Part shown: positions 58,959 to 64,000 of the stretch, piece by piece | How positions within the stretch are numbered: position 1 is the first letter of the stretch | Layout of the letters: every line of letters starts with the position of its first letter | NCBI RefSeq assembly: GCF_003144195.1 | Contig: NW_020290013.1 | Coordinates: 248,001-312,000, forward strand | Direction: 5' to 3' | DNA length: 64,000 nucleotides | Origin: Ceraceosorus guamensis | Lineage: Eukaryota > Basidiomycota > Exobasidiomycetes > Ceraceosorales > Ceraceosoraceae | Made by a program: the position numbers and the translations under genes | Notes under the pieces: model-generated | Told to the model about the DNA's origin: nothing | Seen by the model: the letters and a program-made list of their open reading frames with translations, nothing else | Database searches by the model: none

Positions 58959-60696
58959 CTACATCTGGATGCCAAAGTCCAGTAAACGATCGCACGACTC
59001 GTACTTTTCGGATCTGATTTTGCGTTCCAGCTCAGGTTCCGCCTGAGGAAAGCGCAGAAACGCAGTCATGTCAGCCATAATCACATCGCAGAGACGCTGC
59101 GCGTCCCTGGTTCCCGTTTCCTCGCCTTTCACACCTATAGACTCACTCCGATACCCAAGAAGCCCCGCGTGTTCTGTATCCTCCTCATCTGATGATCCCG
59201 CCTCCTCTCGCAGTCCGAGTACAGTATATTTTTCCACTGATTCTCTACTCGATCTTCGAAGCGTCGCAGCCCGGCACCGGCTCCTGGCGAGTTGCTGACC
59301 GAAGCCTGCACAATCGGATGCTTCTCCCAAGAGACCTTGTCGACGTGGTAGGACACTCCATGCCTAGGTGTAAACCTTTGCTCTCTCAAGTTGCCGCTCG
59401 GCGCCCATGCGAACTTAGGATCCGCGGTCTCGAACATGGACGGCAAGTAAGTGAGCAGTGAGAACAGACCGAGGATCAGGAGCGGCAAGAGTTGAAGGAG
59501 AGGCGATGCCTGCGGATCTTGCTGCTGACCCCGCCTCGCACCTGCTCGCGCATTCGTTCCTCCTCCACCCGATCTGTACACTCGAGTTCCTCCCATACCC
59601 GGTCCGCCGAATGAAAAGTGCATACCTGTGGGTGAGAAGGAACCGACGATGATGAGCCGAGCCACTGCGTTGCCCGCACGCTTCACCGACTCTAAACACA
59701 GGACTCACCTGGACCCATGCCATTCATGCCTGCGCCTCCACCAAAGAACATGTTGAAGAGGTCCTGCGGATCGATCTCAGCACCGCCGAACCCGCCATCG
59801 TACGTTCTCGTACTTCTAGCGAACGGGTGCCCGCCCATTCCGCCTCCTCCCATGCCTCCACCTCTCTGCTCCGGATCACCACCATGCCTATCGTACATTG
59901 CCTTCTTGTCTGGATCGGACAGGATCGTGAATGCTTTCGAAACAACTTTGAGTGGACGGGAGTACAGGCTCAGCTCTTGCAATGCAGGAAACATCGTCGA
60001 GAGACCCACTTTTGAATGCCTCGTCTGCTCCCGGCGCGCCATTCTTGTCAGGATGAAGCTGTAGAGCCAGCTGCGAGGGCGAGCAGCCGAATTGTCCATG
60101 TCAGCTTGGAACCTGAGAATGCAACAAGCTGCTGCAATGCCCGGATGAGGCTCGGGTGCAAACGCTCGCACCCTACCTCCAAGCAGCGTAAACGATACCT
60201 CCTCCCAGGCAGCGCGGCGCCCATCTGCTCAACTCGCCTTTCTATAGCCCTTCTTGATGGCATTCTCATCCGGCTTTTCCTCCCTCTTCAATAGCAGCAC
60301 CGCGTAAAAGTCATTCTTTCTGCCCGCCTCGTTGACTCTCTTGACGACAGCAGCTTGCTCAGGCGTAAATTCTCTCACTTTCTCCTTCTCCTTCTCTCTC
60401 GCCCCTGCAGTGAGATTGGGTGCGGATCTAGATGAAGCTGTTGTCCGACTGCGCAGGTTGGAGCCATTGGACGTGGATGCGAATGCGGACGTCGATGCGG
60501 ACGTCGAAGGCTCCCCGTTTGCAAATGGCCCACCAGCTTCCATCTCCTTCTCTAACCGCCTGATCACCACCTCCGCTTCGCTTGTAGGTCGGATAGCATT
60601 GGACTTCTTGGCCCACTTGAGCGCACCTGCCAGGTCACCCTGCGATCGGTACTTCTGAGAGAGCTGGAGAGCTGCGAGTGCATCTTCTGATGACAT
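58959..60696 (-). CDS. ER-type DnaJ co-chaperone with DUF1977 (Hlj1/DNAJB12-like)
   Basis: Exons 60696-60238, 60070-60010, 59945-59709, 59625-59147 and 59042-58959 give 439 residues. A short TPR-like start (ALQLSQKYRSQGDLAGALKW) and a Ser-rich stretch precede the J domain (NDFYAVLLLKREEKPDENAI, then LALQLHPDKNGAPG with the HPD that stimulates Hsp70). A Gly/Phe-rich region (GGGMGGGGMGGHPF; DLFNMFFGGG) leads to one hydrophobic segment (LLQLLPLLILGLFSLLTYL), then DUF1977 (EDRVENQWKNILYSDCERRR) and a Cys-containing end (KYESCDRLLDFG). This layout belongs to tail-facing ER J proteins that work in membrane-protein degradation. Intron 1 begins GCGAGT, a GC-AG intron splitting the J domain; intron 2 ends AAAG, an unusual acceptor. 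Confidence 0.9.
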
Positions 60697-61447
60697 GCTA
60701 TGGGAAGGTGAGCACCTATAGGGCCTCCAAGAGAGCTCGAGATCCGAGGGCCCGACCGATGCTCTTTGCAAAGTCGATATCAGCGATCTTGTGTTGCGAG
60801 GTCGAGCTTTATCCGAAATGACGAGGATTGAGAAGTCGAAGAAGCTGCGCTCAGGTCAGGAACAGAGATCGAGACGAGTGGAGAGTCTGCCGGTGCTTGA
60901 GCAGAGATGTAGCCGACAAAGGGCAGAGAAGCGTTGAGGCGGCTCTAGTCTTGAGTGAAGTATGCAAGGATGCACCCCGTCAAGCTTGGTGACCATGTCG
61001 TGGAAGGCTTCAACCGCGACTCAGAGAAATGCTGCCCGCGTGCAGGCCCGCCAGGCTCATGCCCGCGCCTTCTGTAGGTACCTCTTGCGGCGACGGTTGC
61101 AAGCCGCGCACGGGAGCGGAATAAGCGTCAACCCGGCGCTCTTGGGTTACGTCACGTGATGTGCCGCACGCGGGAACTTTTTTCGTTCAGATAGCCCGCA
61201 TGAGGCACCTGCGGCGGGATAACACACTTCTCAGCTTCGCACCATTCACCATTCGTGATTCATTATTCACCTCTTTCGCTTATACGTATGTCATGCTCAT
61301 CAAGAGCAAGCTCTTTAAGCTCGCCCTTTTCAGCAGCCTCTACCATTACAGCTGTTGCAGCCGAAGCTATCCTCGTCCTCCCTCTCAAGGGCTTGCACTC
61401 GAGCTCGTTGACCTTACGACCTGCCTGTTGTGCATACTGCCCTCACC
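60697..61447. other. divergent promoter region
   Basis: 751 bp between the DnaJ gene (-) and DBP10 (+). It includes a TTCGTGATTCATTATTCAC motif near 61252-61270 related to other inverted motifs in this window. No gene or TATA box is supported. Confidence 0.5.
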
Positions 61448-64000
61448 ATGCCTTCTGCCATCAGCTTCCTAGATGACGACCACCTCGGTTTTGACAGATC
61501 TGCAAAGTCAGAAAGCAGCTCTTTACACGCTTCTACTCAGCCTGCTCACAGATCTGGCTATGACTCCGATGATACGCCAGACATCTCATCAGCCTTGCTC
61601 GGGCCTTCGACCTCTCGTTCATCCGCTGAGTCTGGTAGAGGTAGCGGCAAGAACAGGCGCACCTCTGCTCCTGCCGTCGGCAACACAGAACAGGCCGACG
61701 AAGATGATGAGGCTTTCATAGTCGCAGCAACTCAAAGGCACAATAGGAAAGCGGGAACGGACCTGGCGAAAGACGTGGCCAAGAGCAAGGGCAAGGGAAA
61801 GAACAAGACTGCGAGCGGGACCTTGACGGGCGGAGGAAGCTTTCAGAGCATGGGTGAGTGTGCGGATGAGAGTGTTCATGATATCTCAAGCCATGGGCTG
61901 GACTGGCAGATAGAATGGTGTGGCGCTGCATCATCAGCGAGGCGCGGAGGTGCGGGACTGACGCCTAGCCCCGCTCGTCGTCACATGACAGGTCTTCCTC
62001 CTCAGCTGCTTCGCTCCATTCTGCTGCGTGGCTACACCACACCTACGCCCATTCAGCGCCTTGCTATCCCATCCTTACTCGATACGCCGGCACGCGACTT
62101 GGTGGGCATGGCTCGCACTGGAAGCGGAAAGACGCTCGCATACATGCTGCCTCTCTTGAATCGGCTGGGAGGCAAGCACAGCACGACAGTCGGCATCCGC
62201 TCCCTCGTGCTATGTCCCTCACGTGAGCTAGCTTTGCAAATCCTAAGGGTCGGGAAGGAGATTGCTCGAGGTTGGAAAGTGCCAGATTCCGAACCTCTTC
62301 GGTGGGCACTCATAGTCGGTGGTGAAGGGATGGAAGAGCAGTTCGCTCTCATGGCCTCCAACCCGGATGTGGTCATTGCCACACCTGGCAGACTGCTGCA
62401 TCTGGCAGTGGAGGCAAAGCTCAATTTCAGCTCGGTGCAGTTTGTGGTCTTCGACGAGGCCGATCGCCTATTCGAGATGGGCTTTGCGGATCAACTAGAG
62501 GAGCTCATTAAGCGCATGCCACCTACTCGGCAGACTGCTCTCTTCAGCGCGACTCTGCCCAAGACGCTGGTCGAGTTTGCTAGAGCTGGTCTGGCTGCGA
62601 ACCCTAAGCTGGTCAGACTCGATGCGGATAGCAAGATCAGTCAAGATCTTCGTATGGCCTTCTTCAGCGTCAAGCCGTCGGAGAAGGAGGCTGCACTGCT
62701 TGTGCTTCTCCGAGATGTCATTGGCGTGCCTCAAGGCTTATCAGGTAGCGCATCGTCGTGGCCGAAGGAAGGCAAAGGAAAGCGACGAGCTGCTCCGCTT
62801 ATAGGCACGGACGAGCTGCAGCCCCATCAGACCATCATCTTTTGCGCCACCAAACATCACGTCGAGTACCTTCTCGCCTTGCTCGGCACCGCCGGCTGGA
62901 GTTGCGCACACATCTATAGCTCTCTGGACCAAGCCGCGCGCACGCAAGAGATGATCCGCTTCCGAACAGGAGACGCATCGCTGCTCATCGTTACGGATGT
63001 GGCTGCCCGAGGTATCGATCTGCCGTCCATGACGCATGTGGTCAATTACGATCTTCCTGCTTCGCCAAGGATTTTCATACATCGAGTCGGCAGGACTGCC
63101 AGAGCCGGGAGGTCGGGTTGGGCCTGGTCACTGGTAGGTGGAACAGATCTCCCATACCTCTGCGACTTGCAGCTATTCTTAGCAAGGCCTCTGATGCGAG
63201 CTTCGGATTTGAGCGGCAAACCGGAGCTGGATCTGCACAACAATCTTCAGCTTGGAACATTTCCCCGATCAGCTATAGATATAGAATCCGAACACATCAT
63301 GCAAGGTCTGCACAACAGCAGCTCAAGTGCCTCGGTAGCTTTGCCATCTCTCAAAACGGTGGTCGGCAGAGCTCAGAAGCTTTACGACCGCTCCGCTAGC
63401 AAAGCTTCGCAGGAATCTCATCGGCGCGCCAAGGCTATGCTGAAGGGGGACGATGAATGGTGCTTGGCTGGTAATGCGAAGGAAGAGCTTGGAGTGCATG
63501 ACGTGGTCGTCAGGCCTTCAGCCTATGGTCTTTCCGGGGCAGGAACAAATAGCCTGTCCAAACACCGTGGCAGCGACGGATCGGATGACCTAGCGGCGCA
63601 ACGCGCTGCGCTCCTCGCCAAAGTCAACAGTTTCACTCCGCAGAACACAGTCTTCGAAGTCGGCACCAAGGGTCCAAATCCACTGTCAGACCTGATGAGA
63701 GATAGAAGAGCTACTTTGGATGCGAAGCGAGCGCGAGCGGCTGCCAGAGACGCAGTCCAAGAACCCGCGCAGTCAGATGGAGAGAATGGTGAAACGGAGT
63801 TCGGCGATGTCGGGCCACTAGATGAAATGTCTCAGGCTGGAGAGAGCGACATCGAGGTGAGTTGTGTCGTGCGCACGCGCTGGCACCTGAGCTACCGAGC
63901 TGATCCTCGGTATATTGGAGCGCAGGATGTCTTCGATGTGGCGGACAAGTCCATTAGCAAGAAAAGCGCACCGAAGAAGAAGTCCGCACCAGCGTCGCGA
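61448..64000 (+). CDS. DBP10: DEAD-box RNA helicase Dbp10/DDX54, 5' part
   Basis: ATP-dependent helicase of 60S ribosome assembly in the nucleolus. Exons 61448-61853, 61992-63856 and 63926 onward; the 3' end is outside the window. After an acidic N-terminus the helicase motifs appear in order: GYTTPTPIQRLAIP (Q motif), ARTGSGKT (I), PSRELALQ (Ia), TPGRLLH (Ib), VVFDEADRLFEMGF (II), ALFSATLP (III), QTIIFCATKHHVEYL (IV), TDVAARGIDLPSM (V) and HRVGRTARAGRSG (VI). The tail (NSFTPQNTVFEVGTKGPNPL) fits the DBP10CT region. An insert of about 30 residues with Lys/Arg (KEGKGKRRAAPL) sits between the two RecA lobes. Lys-rich ending KKSAPKKKSAP is typical of nucleolar helicases. Confidence 0.95.
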   Translation, partial: MPSAISFLDDDHLGFDRSAKSESSSLHASTQPAHRSGYDSDDTPDISSALLGPSTSRSSAESGRGSGKNRRTSAPAVGNTEQADEDDEAFIVAATQRHNRKAGTDLAKDVAKSKGKGKNKTASGTLTGGGSFQSMGECADESVHDISSHGLDWQIEWCGAASSARRGGAGLTPSPARRHMTGLPPQLLRSILLRGYTTPTPIQRLAIPSLLDTPARDLVGMARTGSGKTLAYMLPLLNRLGGKHSTTVGIRSLVLCPSRELALQILRVGKEIARGWKVPDSEPLRWALIVGGEGMEEQFALMASNPDVVIATPGRLLHLAVEAKLNFSSVQFVVFDEADRLFEMGFADQLEELIKRMPPTRQTALFSATLPKTLVEFARAGLAANPKLVRLDADSKISQDLRMAFFSVKPSEKEAALLVLLRDVIGVPQGLSGSASSWPKEGKGKRRAAPLIGTDELQPHQTIIFCATKHHVEYLLALLGTAGWSCAHIYSSLDQAARTQEMIRFRTGDASLLIVTDVAARGIDLPSMTHVVNYDLPASPRIFIHRVGRTARAGRSGWAWSLVGGTDLPYLCDLQLFLARPLMRASDLSGKPELDLHNNLQLGTFPRSAIDIESEHIMQGLHNSSSSASVALPSLKTVVGRAQKLYDRSASKASQESHRRAKAMLKGDDEWCLAGNAKEELGVHDVVVRPSAYGLSGAGTNSLSKHRGSDGSDDLAAQRAALLAKVNSFTPQNTVFEVGTKGPNPLSDLMRDRRATLDAKRARAAARDAVQEPAQSDGENGETEFGDVGPLDEMSQAGESDIEVSCVVRTRWHLSYRADPRYIGAQDVFDVADKSISKKSAPKKKSAPASR

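Overview
This is nuclear DNA of a fungus, most likely a basidiomycete and perhaps Ustilaginomycotina. Genes are compact and mostly multi-exonic, with short introns (about 45-190 nt) that start GTRNGT and end YAG. A homocitrate synthase gene points to the alpha-aminoadipate lysine route of true fungi. Short inverted TCACGA/TCGTGA-type motifs recur between genes. The lineage is my inference; no rRNA or tRNA gene was seen. Exon borders were read by eye from splice signals, with the reading phase checked across each junction.

Layout. 1-18.5 kb: 3' end of a phosphatidylserine decarboxylase gene (+), a large unrecognised Ser/Pro-rich protein (-), lumazine synthase (+), an Iec1-like C2H2 zinc-finger protein (+), a saccharopine-dehydrogenase-like oxidoreductase (-) sharing a divergent promoter with an enlarged Ntn asparaginase (+), and a secreted Cys-rich multidomain protein (+). 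18.5-27.1 kb is a repeat-rich accessory island. It holds a gene built partly from tandem 33-nt mini-exons (-), a truncated paralogue of it, an acidic repeat protein (-), an unassigned lower-GC stretch, and an F-box locus (+) with tandem partial copies and a (CCCTCA)n array. 27.6-64 kb returns to conserved genes: NOG2 (-), THG1 (+), TRS130/TRAPPC10 (-), an apparent NAD(P)-epimerase/epoxide-hydrolase fusion (-), a SUV39-type SET methyltransferase (+), a PPIE-type RRM protein without its cyclophilin domain (-), a predicted secreted protein with repeated AT-hook-like GRP motifs (+), arginase (-), homocitrate synthase (-), histidinol phosphatase (+), an ER DnaJ/DUF1977 co-chaperone (-) and the DEAD-box helicase DBP10 (+, cut by the window end).

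Functional links. Most genes are housekeeping (phospholipid, riboflavin, ribosome assembly, tRNA-His maturation, Golgi trafficking). Arginase, homocitrate synthase and histidinol phosphatase lie side by side, and the last two share a 1.5-kb divergent promoter carrying a perfect TGAGTCA (Gcn4/Cpc1-type) site. The most unusual items are the mini-exon gene, the fusion gene, the secreted GRP-repeat protein, and the Cys-rich gene in which former coding sequence now appears to be an intron.
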